64,000 nt of DNA from Prorocentrum cordatum (lineage: Eukaryota; Sar; Dinophyceae; Prorocentrales; Prorocentraceae). The translations under genes and the position numbers were made by a program. Numbering within the stretch: position 1 is the stretch's first letter; every line of letters begins with the position of its first letter. Under the pieces are notes generated by a model, which saw only the letters and a list, made by a program, of their open reading frames with translations, was not told the DNA's origin and searched no databases. The stretch lies in contig CAUYUJ010014615.1 in assembly GCA_963575745.1 (NCBI GenBank), positions 874,699 through 938,698 of the forward strand. Direction: 5' to 3'. Shown one piece after another: positions 52,438 to 61,769 of the stretch.

Positions 52438-52640
52438 ATATCAAGCGTGAGCCGTTGTTGTTGTAAACTGGGGGCCAGGGGCCCAATCTGAGCCTCAGGA
52501 TTTCCCCTTGTAAAAAACAAGGTGCGAGCTAAAGGAGGAGCGCTTCAACTGAAAGAACACAATGGGTACCGAAGGGGGAATCAGCAATGGCTATTCTTTA
52601 GAAGTGAGAGCTCAACAACAACATTACTATGATACTCATC
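52438..52640 (+). repeat. Satellite unit fragment
   Basis: Continuation of the satellite after the insertion: TTCCCCTTGTAAAAAACAAG, GTGCGAGC, GAGAGCTCAACAACAACATT. Confidence 0.8.
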
Positions 52641-53180
52641 ATAATCCAGCTTCTGTTGAGCCCATAGGCCTTCGCCGTGCGGCACGACGGGAGCAGGACG
52701 GCGTGAAGCAGGACCAAGCCAGCATTCTGAGGATCAGAGAGCGGATCGACAGAGCAGACAGCGGCGACGAGCACGACAGCGACTGGCAGGGCGGGGAAAA
52801 CGGCAGGCAGTCAAGTCACAAGCGGGGCCAGCGTAAGATTCTCTTCTTCGCGACCGAATCACCAGACCGAGCACAGAACAGTCCGGAACAGAACGAGTAG
52901 AGAAGGTATGTGTGTGCCAGGGCCACCGTGCAGGTTGAACAGAACTAGAACTGCCTTCAGTGCAAGCGCTGCTTGGGGCTACGGCGGGCAGCTAGCCAGG
53001 CGCTGCAGACCGATTCTGAGCCTGGACGAGCGGGAGCGAGGCCCTCGAGTCGCCAGAATCAGGAGCTTCCAGGTGTCGAGAGGACGGGGAGATGTGCCCG
53101 GATCTGGGCGGTGGAGGCGGGAGGCGAGGAGCACAGGAGAGGGAGGAGGATCTCGGTTCTGGGCTCTGGGTATGGCGTGC
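52641..53180. other. Unassigned DNA
   Basis: No feature recognised. A hydrophilic plus-strand reading to 52900 (RERIDRADSGDEHDSDWQGG) is open but short and partly overlaps satellite. Confidence 0.35.
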
Positions 53181-53770
53181 CACGAGAGAGAGAGAGAGAG
53201 AGAAAAAAAAAAGCAAGGGGGAGGAGGAGAGCGGAGGAGGAGGCCGGAGAAGGAAGCAGCAGAAAGGAGGAAAGGGAGGAGGAGCACCCCACACGTCCTC
53301 CCACTGTGCCTCCTCCTTCTCCTCTTCGTCTTCCCTCCCTTTCCTCCTCGACCTCCCTCCTCCTCCTCGTCGCCGTCGCGACATCCTGATGGACCGTCCT
53401 CAGCCTCCTCGCCCCTCCGCCCTCGCATCCTCCTCGTCCTCCCCCTGCACTCCCCCCTGCCCTTCTCCCCCTCCCCCTGCTCCCCTCGCATCCTCCTCCT
53501 TCTCCCCCTCCCCCTGCTCCTGCTCCTCCTCCTCGACGGCGACGCCCCCCCGACGGGCCCGGCCGCCCCGAGACCACCGACCCACGGGGGCCCCCCGCCC
53601 TGAGCGCGCCCCGGCCGAGGCGCCTCGAGGCGGCTCCTCCCTCCCTGCGTGCCGACAGAGGGCGCCCATCCGCGGGCGACCGACGAGGCGAAGTCCTCCT
53701 CCTCCTCCTCCTGCTTCTCCTGCTCCTCCTCTTCCTCCTCCTCCTCCTCCTCCTCCTCCTCCTCCATGCC
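53181..53770. repeat. GA, GGA and CTC low-complexity block
   Basis: GAGA tract at 53184-53205, GGAGGA to 53280, CTCCTC from 53305 to 53550 and 53695-53765, with GC-rich DNA between. Confidence 0.85.
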
Positions 53771-53906
53771 TTTTCCTTGTGCATGACTTTTCCTTGTCGC
53801 ACCCCGAGGCCATTAGGGCGGGCCGGGCGTTCCGCCTCACGCCCAACGACCGGCAGCCTTCACGACGACGACGGCGACGACGAACGGCGGCGGCGGCGGC
53901 CTGCGG

Positions 53907-54067
53907 AGGTTGGGCATGCCCCCCTAGAGGCAGATTTTGGAAGACAGATGACAAATAGTCAAACAATGTTCCAAAAATAATCGAACATTTTAGAAAAATC
54001 GTCCCCGGACTATTTTTTTTTGACCATTTTGCAATATACATCCTGTAGAGGGACACGTCCGACATAA
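53907..54067 (+). mobile_element. M1 element, copy 10
   Basis: AGGTTGGGCATGCCCCCC to ACACGTCCGACATAA, flanked by GCCTGCGG (53899-53906) and GCCTACGG (54068-54075), one transition apart. 161 bp. Confidence 0.9.
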
Positions 54068-54240
54068 GCCTACGGTAGATTCGTGCGGCGTCGGCGCGCG
54101 CAAAAGTCTTTGGAATACCGCGTCGATCGTTCAGCCTTGGATCGATCGCGGCGCCGATCGTTCAGGGTTCAATTCAGGCGGGTCCACTGGCGTTGCCGTG
54201 TCCGTCGGTGCTTCCGCGTCGCAGAATTCATGGGGGATGT

Positions 54241-54272
54241 ACTGACCCGGGTCAATCCAGACCCGGGTCAGT
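54241..54272. other. Perfect 13-bp hairpin
   Basis: ACTGACCCGGGTC, loop AATCCA, GACCCGGGTCAGT. It is followed by GCAGGATCCTGC words repeated to 54320 and another CCCGGGTCAGT at 54331. Confidence 0.85.
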
Positions 54273-54465
54273 CAGGCTGAGCAGGATCCTGCAAAATCCT
54301 GCAGGATCCTGCAGGATACTACACCCAAGCCCGGGTCAGTGCAAACCCTGGCTCAACAGGATCCTGTAAGATCTGGCGCTGTGACTGATCCCCGTTTGCA
54401 TTGACCCCATCCCTTGAGCCCCGATGAACGCCTTCGCCGGCGTCGCCGGCGCGCCAACGCCGCAT

Positions 54466-54720
54466 GAACATACCGTAACCTCTCATGGGGCCAATGCGTT
54501 CTGGCCAAGATTCTGAGGCGGATCCAGCTCTGATTAGGTCGGGCACGTCCCCATCCAGGCAGATTTTCGACGAAAAACAGAAGATACTCAAACAATGCCA
54601 TAATATTACAAACAAATAACAGAGAAATCGCTCCCAGACTATATTTGTTATTACTATTTCTGAATCTTCCTCCTGTGGAGGGACACGCCCGACTGAAGTC
54701 TGTGGCCACGAGGGTGCCCC
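54466..54720 (+). repeat. R3 dispersed repeat, copy 3, split by an M1 element
   Basis: CATACCGTAACCTCTC, GCGTTCTGGCCAAGATTCTG and GGCGGATCCAGC on the left of the M1 element, TGTGGCCACGAGGG on its right, matching the uninterrupted AATCCAGCGGTGGTGACGAG of other copies. Confidence 0.55.
54534..54697 (+). mobile_element. M1 element, copy 11, inserted in R3
   Basis: TTAGGTCGGGCACGTCCCC to GGACACGCCCGACTGAA. Flanks AGCTCTGA and GTCTGTGG both resemble the R3 sequence AGCGGTGG, as expected for an aged 8-bp duplication. 164 bp. Confidence 0.85.
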
Positions 54721-54889
54721 CCAGTCGCCCGAGAAGGCCCAGAGGCAGCAACGACCAGGGGCGGCGACGGCAGCGGCGCCCTCCACCTCTCGAGGCCGCC
54801 AGAGGTCCCCAGACGCCCCAGGAGGCTTCCTGAGGCCTCCAGAAGACCAGGCAGCCCCACAAAGCGCCCCCAAATATCGATCCTCAAAC

Positions 54890-55320
54890 TCCAAAGCGAC
54901 GACGACGACGACGATGGAAACAACGACGAAAACGAAGACGACGAATAGCAGAGATGAGGAGGAGAGAGAGAGAGAGGAGAACAACGGAGGAGAACGGCCT
55001 GGGTGGGCATCTGGCTGACCACCATCGGCGGCACGTACGAGGCGCCCTGCGGCACCGGCGCGTACGCGGCGCCCTGCGGCAGCGGCACGTACGAGGCGCC
55101 CTGCGGCACGGGCACGTACGAGGCGCCCTGCGGCACGGGCGCCGGCACGTACGACGGGTTCTGGACCATCTGCGCGGCGTCGGCGGCGGGGACGACGAAG
55201 CCCAGGCCAATAGCAGGGGCAAGGGCGAGGGCGAGGGCGAGGACGACAACGACGGCGGCGACGGCGACGACGAAGACACGACGACGACGGCGGCGGCGGC
55301 GGCGGCAGCGGCGGCCACGT
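54890..55320 (-). CDS. Candidate small membrane protein with VPQGASYVP repeats
   Basis: Minus-strand frame open from 55319. An arginine run leads into a hydrophobic segment (VFVVAVAAVVVVLALALAPA), then VVPAADAAQMVQNPSYVPAP, followed by four copies of VPQGASYVP-type repeats and MVVSQMPTQAVLL; Ser/Leu-rich low complexity follows. Upstream is a GCG/ACG triplet run and a stop, so an upstream exon would be needed, or a start at the methionine at 55169. Resembles the 32.5-kb candidate in having a Pro/Gln repeat next to one membrane-like segment. The repeat is also a 30-bp DNA repeat (55025-55150), so it may simply be a satellite. Confidence 0.25.
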
Positions 55321-55329
55321 CAAGGATGC

Positions 55330-55891
55330 GGAGAAGGGGGGAGGAGGATCCTCCAGGATTGGGCTCGTCCCGAAAGGCCACCAGAGACCCGAGCTATGCC
55401 CCGAAAGCCAGCCGACGAGCGACGGCGACAATAGGGGGCCACATGCGAACCTTACCCCTACCCCCCACGATTTTTTTGGGGGGGAGGGTTCGCACGTGGG
55501 CCCCTAGACAACGAAGGCGAGGCCCCGCGGAGGACGCGGGCTCTCGAATCCCAGCGTCCCGGAGGCATCGAGACGGGCTGCTGGCCTTTCCCCGTCTTGG
55601 GCCCCTACTTGTGGGGGCCCACTTCGGGCCGCCCCCTATAGGGCCATCAGCGAGGCCGAGCCGGGATGAGAAGCCAGCCTCCCCGCGGAGGATGGGCCGG
55701 GAGCCCCCACGTTGGGAAGCCAAAGGTGCGGTGGTGGCATTGGACAAGGAACCAATGGATAAGGAATCCAGGGTCTCGAAGCCAGTGGAACTTCAACCGT
55801 GGATTGGCCATGGATATCACCGCTGCCCTCATCAGATAAGGAATCCTCCAGGGTCTGAAGCCCCCTGTGCACATTCCTTAACCAACGCCCC
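55330..55891. other. Unassigned DNA
   Basis: No feature recognised. A near-palindromic stretch lies around the T/G run at 55469-55482: CCTTACCCC...GGGGAGGG, CGAACC and GGTTCGC words invert around it. Confidence 0.4.
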
Positions 55892-56030
55892 CACCGTACC
55901 GTTATCGCTACTCTACGAACCTCTCCTGGGGTGCGTTCTGGCCATAATTTTGAAGCGAATCCAGCGGTGGTGACGGAGGGGCCTCCCAGGAGGCTCCAAA
56001 GGGCGAAAACGAGGCAAAGGCAGCGGTGCA
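55892..56030 (+). repeat. R3 dispersed repeat, copy 4
   Basis: CGTACCGTTATCGCTACTCT, TGGGGTGCGTTCTGGCCATA and GCGAATCCAGCGGTGGTGAC, as in 4535-4690. 56031-56400 is unassigned. Confidence 0.65.
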
Positions 56031-56421
56031 TCGGCACCTTGTTCTCCACCGACCGCGCCACGACGCCACGACAAAGAAGCCGTAGCGTCGGAGTCGGAAG
56101 GGAAATGTCTTGTCGGGGAGACGTAGGACTCGGGTTCATAGGACTCGGGTTGGCCTGACGGGGCCATCATGAAAATGACGAGACCCAATCTGGAATTTGA
56201 CGTGAGCTCCCGCAGCAAACATCCCACAAACACCGGACCGTCAAAATCCAAGACGCGCTCGCCAAAAAGCGTCGGCAAACCGGAGTTCTGGCGTACACGA
56301 ATCTCACGTTTTCCCGACGGGGAGGAGATCGACCTCCTGGGCGGTGGACACCGAGACAGAGCCCCCGCTCCTCGAGGCCTCCCAGATGGGGTCCGAGCAC
56401 ATCGGGTCGGCGGATCGCGCC

Positions 56422-56445
56422 GCATCGCCGATGCATCGGCGATGC
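56422..56445. other. Perfect 24-bp palindrome in a dispersed repeat
   Basis: GCATCGCCGAT followed by GC and ATCGGCGATGC. The neighbourhood (GGTCGG-GGATCGCGCC before it) recurs at 27485-27535 at the start of the LOTUS-like reading, and partly at 56500-56520. Confidence 0.8.
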
Positions 56446-56580
56446 ACTGGCGCCGTCGGCTCGGAGAACATCGGGCTCCACATCAAGCCGCGTCGCCGCT
56501 GCATCGGCGATGCGGCGCGATCCTCTGACCCATCTGCTCGGACCCGGCGCACTCGAGCCTTACGTTTCCCCGATCTTGTG

Positions 56581-56742
56581 TTAGGTCGGGCGTCCCCCTA
56601 CAGGCGCATTTGTTGGACGAAGCACAGAAATTAGTCAACAAATGCCCAAACAATGGTCCAAAATACCCAAGAGATTGTCCCCATTTTTTATTTATTTTTT
56701 TGGTTGTAACATCCCTCCTGTAGGGGGGCATGCCCGACCCAA
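56581..56742 (+). mobile_element. M1 element, copy 12
   Basis: TTAGGTCGGGCGTCCCCC to GGCATGCCCGACCCAA. Flanks ATCTTGTG and CCTTGGGG are only weakly similar. 162 bp. Confidence 0.85.
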
Positions 56743-56894
56743 CCTTGGGGCCCCCTCCCTCCTGAGCCCATGGCCCAATGGCTTAAGTCGCGATGGCTCG
56801 AAAGCGCTAAGCAAGCGAGACTACCCACGCGCCAAAGCAGAGCCCGCGCGAGCCAGCCTGTTGGTCACGAAGTGTTCGCAATTTAGCACTAGGA

Positions 56895-57052
56895 TTAAGT
56901 CGGGCGTTCCCCTACAAGGGGATTTGGACGAAAGAATGAAACTAGTCGAAGAATACCCCAAAATGATCAAACAATGCCCCCAAAAATCGTCCCCAGACTA
57001 TTTTTTGCCTATGTTTGAATATTCCTCCTGCAGAGGGACAGGCCCGACTTAA
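56895..57052 (+). mobile_element. M1 element, copy 13, with perfect duplication
   Basis: TTAAGTCGGGCGTTCCCC to GGACAGGCCCGACTTAA between perfect CACTAGGA repeats (56887-56894, 57053-57060). 158 bp. A CGT triplet run follows at 57066-57100. Confidence 0.95.
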
Positions 57053-57466
57053 CACTAGGAGGAAAACATCGTCATCGTCATCGTCGTCGTCGTCGTCGTC
57101 GCCCGACTTGCATCTTGTGGAGGGGTGCGAGCCGAGGGCGGCCCACCACCATGACGGGCCCCGGCGGCGCGGCGTACTGCGCGGGGAGCGGCGCCTCCGG
57201 CGCCTGCGGCGGCCGGCGGCCCGGACGGCTCTCTGCTGGTGCAGGGGTTGGGCTCGGGAGGGAGGGGGGCCCTCAGGTGATGGTGTCCCCAGCGTGCTTA
57301 CGGGCCAAATCCCAGGGATCATTCCGAGCACCGAGACAAAGATCGAAACGGTGTCGAACGAGCATCGCCTCCCAGGGCTCGGCACGTGAAGACACTCGGG
57401 TGTGGGTACTTTCTCGGTGCTCGAAATTCTTTCTGGCGATCAAGGCTAAAGTTGGTAACCCTAAGG

Positions 57467-57622
57467 ATAAATCGGGCATGTCCCTCTACAGGAGGAATAT
57501 TCATAAAGAGCTCAAAAATAGTATGGGGACAATTTGTGAGTATTGTGGACCATCTTTGCACATTTGTGGACTAGCTGTTATTCTTCGTCCAAGTCCGCCT
57601 GCAGGGGAACACGCCCGACCTA
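57467..57622 (-). mobile_element. M1 element, copy 14, inverted
   Basis: The AGGAGGAATATTCA end comes first and CGTCCAAGTCCGCCTGCAGG last, so it is in reverse orientation. Flanks CCCTAAGG (57459-57466) and CCCGAAGG (57623-57630), one mismatch. 156 bp. 57061-57458 has no other feature. Confidence 0.85.
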
Positions 57623-57864
57623 GCCCGAAGGACGAGGCTCGTTCATGCATTCGTTCTTTCGCCGAGCGCGTTCCGCTACCCGCAAAGTGCCCACTCGCAA
57701 GCGTCCGAAAGTAACACAGTCTTCCTGTATGTGATGGACCGAACCCTCCCACGCGGCGGATTCAGGCCACTTGCGAGCAGTTGCTCTGCGAGTTGTGGAA
57801 CGCGCTTGTCTATTCATGTTTGTTTGGGCGCGACTAAATGGGTCGGTGATATATGGGGGAGGAA

Positions 57865-57950
57865 GAAAGGTGCCATTTGGGGCCCTGGAGGGCCCCTTCT
57901 GGGCCCTGAAGGGCCCCTTTAGGGGCCCTAAAGGGTTCTTTTTCGGCAGT
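57865..57950. repeat. GGGCCC-type short repeat
   Basis: About five palindromic GGGCCCC/GGGGCCCT words 17-20 bp apart. 57631-57864 and 57951-58411 show nothing else apart from a CT tract near 58230-58257. Confidence 0.75.
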
Positions 57951-58416
57951 CCTCGCTAACCCCCATGTAACGTCCTCCAGTTACGCGGCCTCCAATCATT
58001 CCTGGGCGTTACGTCAGCGGGTAAGCTATCGAACTACCGTTCTACAAGAACCGGCGCGCTTCCAACCAGCAACCCCCTCATACCTCTCCCGCCATCTTCG
58101 TCTAGGCCTTCTTGAACCGCTCCGCGACCGCCGCCCCGAAGGACGAGGTGTCTCAACACAGTGTGAATCCAACCTTGGATCCCTGCCTATCCTGAGGCCC
58201 CCATCCCTCAGGACCACATCTTTGAACCACAGAGGCTCGCTCTCTCTCTCTCTCTCTGTCGGAGGCGGGCCAGGAGCGGCACGGGGAGCGGCAAGACGTT
58301 TTGACAAACCTGCTGACACCGCTTGCAGGCCGTGGGGCCCGCCCGCCGTTGGCGCACCACACAGCACCCCTCCAGGGGTGGGCGGCTGCGGCGGGCCGCC
58401 TCTCGGCCGGCATCTC

Positions 58417-58582
58417 TGAAGGGGCCCTGAGACACACAAATAAATACACACAAATAACCGGATTCCCAATATTTTCCCAAATTTTACGGGTTTTTGTCTT
58501 CCCCCCCACTTCCCATATTCTCCTATACTCTCCTGGGGATCGACGATTACTTGTGTCTGTGTTTTTTTGTTCCCCCTCCTGA
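58417..58582 (+). mobile_element. M2 element, copy 3
   Basis: Perfect ATCTC duplications at 58412-58416 and 58583-58587. Left end TGAAGGGGCCCTGAGACACA, right end CCCCCTCCTGA; AATAAATACACACAAATAA and GATCGACGATTACTTGTGTC are shared with the other copies. 166 bp. Confidence 0.9.
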
Positions 58583-58609
58583 ATCTCCGACGATGTGGTC
58601 GGGAGCGTC

Positions 58610-58790
58610 TTCCTGCTCAGCGTGTCGCGGCGGCGGCCCTGGCGACACGCTCTGCCGTGCGAGCGGATGCCGTGCCGCTCTGCTCCGGGGGGCGGGAGGC
58701 TCGGGGAAGGGGCTCGGGGCGTGGATGCCGGCGGCGCCCAGCGGAAAGCGGCACCCCGAGCCCACAATCATGGCCGCATGATTTGCTCGA
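58610..58790 (+). repeat. Hairpin-bearing dispersed repeat, copy 1
   Basis: AGCGTGTCGC (58619-58628) and GCGACACGCT (58642-58651) form a perfect 10-bp stem with a 13-nt loop. The following GGGAGGCTCGG word and the same stem recur at 63540-63725. Confidence 0.7.
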
Positions 58791-59030
58791 CTGGCGCTAA
58801 GTCGGGCGCTTCCCCCGTGCAGGGGGATCCTTGACGAAAAATTAAAAACACTCCCAAAGAAATACTCCAAAACGGCCATCCATACTCGAAACATAGTTCC
58901 CAGACTATGCTTTGACCATTTTTGGAGATTCGTCCAGCTGAAGACTGGGGGCTCTTCTCCGAGCTCGGCCCTCCGGGGCCCGCTGCCGGGCCCCGGGGCC
59001 ACCAGGCACGACGCGGGGACGAGGAACAGG
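58775..59030 (+). repeat. Local duplication, copy interrupted by M1
   Basis: ATGATTTGCTCGACTGGCG, then after the M1 element CTCGGCCCTCCGGGGCCC and GGCCCCGGGGCCACCA, matching 59279-59385 in order. 59031-59278 is unassigned. Confidence 0.75.
58797..58942 (+). mobile_element. M1 element, copy 15, with related empty site
   Basis: CTAAGTCGGGCGCTTCCC at the left; the right inverted repeat is reduced to CGTCCAGCTGAA. Flanks GACTGGCG (58789-58796) and GACTGGGG (58943-58950). A paralogous uninterrupted site exists at 59279-59385. 146 bp. Confidence 0.85.
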
Positions 59031-59278
59031 CCTCCAGAGAGCGGCACGGGGGCACCCTGCGCACCCAGAGCTCCGACGGCATGCTTTCTTCCCACGGGAG
59101 CGGCAGCCCCACGAGCGAAGCCAGTGTGCGACAGAATGGCAGGCGTTCGGTGCCTCCAGTCCTCGAGTCCTTCTGTGCGCGTTCTCGCTCGCCTTCTGCA
59201 GCTTGGTCGGCGCGCTACTCCAGGCTCGATTCCTCCTGCGGCCCTGCCGCAGAATAGCCCGCCGACTCCCAAACTCCG

Positions 59279-59385
59279 ACGATATATGATTTGTTCAACT
59301 GGCGTTCTGTTCCTCAATCTCGGCCCCCGGGGGCCCGTTATCAGGCCCTGGGGCCACCAAACATATATCTGGGACGAAAACCTAC
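59279..59385 (+). repeat. Local duplication, uninterrupted copy
   Basis: ATGATTTGTTCAACTGGCGT, CTCGGCCCCCGGGGGCCC, GGCCCTGGGGCCACCA and GGGACGA as in 58775-59030, without the M1 element. Confidence 0.75.
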
Positions 59386-59422
59386 CCCTGGGAAGCGGTC
59401 GGGACCTCTGGGCCGTGGGTTG

Positions 59423-59423
<1 letters not shown>

Positions 59424-59456
<33 letters not shown>

Positions 59457-59505
59457 TGTATGTATGTATGTATGTATGTATGTATGTATGTATGTATATA
59501 TATAC
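59424..59505. repeat. TATG tetranucleotide microsatellite
   Basis: About 18 near-perfect GTAT units ending in TATATATACACACG. Confidence 0.95.
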
Positions 59506-59714
59506 ACACGCACTAGAACCACGCGCCCGCTTAGGTGCTAGCCGCGCCCAAGGAACTCGCATCGCAAGTTGCCAATGAGGAATGCAGGGGCGAGTCTGGA
59601 GATCCTTTGGAGGTGGCAGATGGACCTGCGACAGCTAACTTTTGGGATCCCGGCGACGTGTTGGGGAATCCTGGCGTTTACTCGACGTTTCTTGCGCTTC
59701 CTTGCACCCACCCT

Positions 59715-59884
59715 AGGACCGGAGGAAGAGGAGGAGGAGGACGAGGAGGAGGAGACGACCGTAGAGGAGGAGGAGGAGGAGGAGGAGGAGGAGGAGGAGG
59801 AGGAGGAGGAGGAGGAGGAGGAGGAGGAGGAGGAGGAGGAGGAGGAGGAGGAGGAGGAGGAGGAGGAGGAGGAGGAGGAGGAGC
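59715..59884. repeat. GGA microsatellite
   Basis: About 50 GAG triplets, almost uninterrupted from 59766. The poly-glutamate and poly-serine readings are artefacts. 59506-59714 is unassigned. Confidence 0.95.
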
Positions 59885-60059
59885 TTAGCAACAAAGAACT
59901 GCCCGAGTCTGGCTCCGAAGTACAAGCCATCAAGGCCACGCGACGGAGTATCGAAAGCCGCCCCTCCCTTCCTGGCCACGCATCTGGGGCCAAGCCAAGG
60001 CGAAACGAAGTCAAGAAAACCCATCTGGGTCGCACCAGCAAGGCCTTCAACTCAATGAC

Positions 60060-60625
60060 TCTGGCTTCTCGGGGGGCATTCTTGAAGAGTTTCCGCACCC
60101 TCCAGCCGTCCATGGGTCGTCTTGAAGCCTCTTGGACGCCTGCTGGAAATTCGGTAGTGGGGGCCTTTGGCGTCCGTTTTTGGAGCCGTCTTGGGAGCAG
60201 TCTGGGCCAACTCGGGAACGTTGTGACCGTTTTGGGGGCGTCTTGGGCTGCCTTGGAGCCCTCTTGGGGCCGCGCTTGGGCCATTTTGGGCCCATCTTGG
60301 GCCGTCTTGGGGTCCTCTTGGATATCTTGGGCCGTGTTGTGTTCCTTCGGGTACCCTCTTGGGACATTTCGAGCCGCTTTGGGGGCCATCTTTGGGCCCT
60401 CCTGAATTGTCTCAGGCCCATTTTCGGCCCTGTTAGGGCTCTTCTGGGCCGTCCAAGGGCCAGCTCGGAGGTCGTTAGGGCCGTCTTGGGCCCACGGGAC
60501 TCGAAGCTCGCTCGACTTCCTCCTTCCGGACACCTATTAGGGGCGGTCTTGGAGGCTCCTTGGGTCGTTTTGGGGGCATCGCCGGTCGCCGTGGGGCCCT
60601 GTTGGGCAGTCTTGACGCACTCTTG
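60060..60625. repeat. Diffuse CTTGGGGCCGTCTTGGG repeat
   Basis: Reverse-complement form of the CCCCAAGA-type repeat seen at 25890-26420; words of 15-25 bp recur without a constant period. Confidence 0.6.
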
Positions 60626-60699
60626 GAGCCAGGCCCTTCTCTAGCGATCCTGGCATGCCCTGCCGCCGTCTGAGGATGTCGGAAGCCAGAATTGCGAGC

Positions 60700-60965
60700 C
60701 TGCTGAAGTACTTCTCCTTTTCGAGGTCCTGCAAGAAGAATTGCAGCAAGGACTCACCAATCGGAGGTCTGGTGGGATTTGCAGCGCTGCACGACCTCTC
60801 GACCGGCGTCCCTGGCCAGAGCGCCGCGCATTGGGCAAAACCGCCCAAGCGCGAGTCGCAATGCACAACTCGGGCTGCTGCTTCCTGGCGATCCTACAAA
60901 TGGCACTTCGTTCTCGCGGTCCTGCAAGGAGGTTTCCAGCAAAACTCCCAATCGGAGGTCAATGT
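60700..60965 (+). repeat. Direct repeat pair about 195 bp apart
   Basis: 60712-60766 (ACTTCTCCTTTTCGAGGTCC, TGCAAGAAGAATTGCAGCAA, CCAATCGGAGGTC) and 60906-60961 (ACTTCGTTCTCGCGGTCCTG, CAAGGAGGTTTCCAGCAAAA, CCAATCGGAGGTC). 60966-61256 is unassigned. Confidence 0.7.
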
Positions 60966-61256
60966 AAACAGATGGTGGAACGAAACATTAATATTAAAGG
61001 AGAGAGAATGCACCAGCCGGCAAAATGCAACAGCAAACCAATTGCACCAGCCGGCAGGATGCAGCGGAGAGGGAGGGGTGGGAGGAGGGAGGTAACGCGA
61101 GATTTCGAAAGGTGGTCTAACATTAAATCTCACCACAAATATCTCCACTTGGAGCCTTGGCGGACACCGGCTGTCATCTTCGGATCTGTCGTAAGTCCAG
61201 CTCGATCCCGGGATCCCAATCCAGAGGATGGTGCGTTCCAAAACAGAAGGGTGTCC

Positions 61257-61289
61257 GGGTGTCCCCGACTCCGGGAGTCGGGGACACCC
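61257..61289. other. Perfect 16-bp inverted repeat with 1-bp centre
   Basis: GGGTGTCCCCGACTCC, G, GGAGTCGGGGACACCC. Could extrude as a very stable hairpin. 61290-61765 shows no other feature. Confidence 0.95.
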
Positions 61290-61769
61290 CGTCTTGGGAC
61301 TTGGCCTCGATCCGGCTCGATCCAGGGAGGCAGGATCCGGAGCCTGCCCGCTTGAAGACGATGCGTCCCAGGTCCAGGCGACGGTACGCCCGAGACAGTC
61401 CCCAGTGCGTCCCGAGCGTGCCTTCTGGAGAATTGTGCGTCCGAGGGACGGACCATGTAAGCCATGATTGCCCGCGTGGCGTCCTGGATCAGGGTAGGAG
61501 CATTGTGGAGCTCTCGTGGGGGCCTGGTTGAGATGCTCCTATGGAGAATTGTGAGCAAGGGGGGCAGACCTGGGCCGCCTTCCTATGGCCGCACCTTAGC
61601 AAGGGGATCCTAGGTAAGGTACAGACGATCAACAAAAACAGACGGATCTTACGCGAGAAGACATTGCAACCCCACGCCACGGCTTACTTGGGCCGCCAGC
61701 GCGGCACGCTACATTGGCCACATTCGGACCTCCTGGGGGGGGCCATGAGTTAGGAGCCCCCCTCCTTGA

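Noticed and set aside
59569-60405. 278-codon reading with a poly-glutamate run
   Set aside because: Consists of the GGA microsatellite followed by the diffuse CTTGGG repeat; no independent protein signal.
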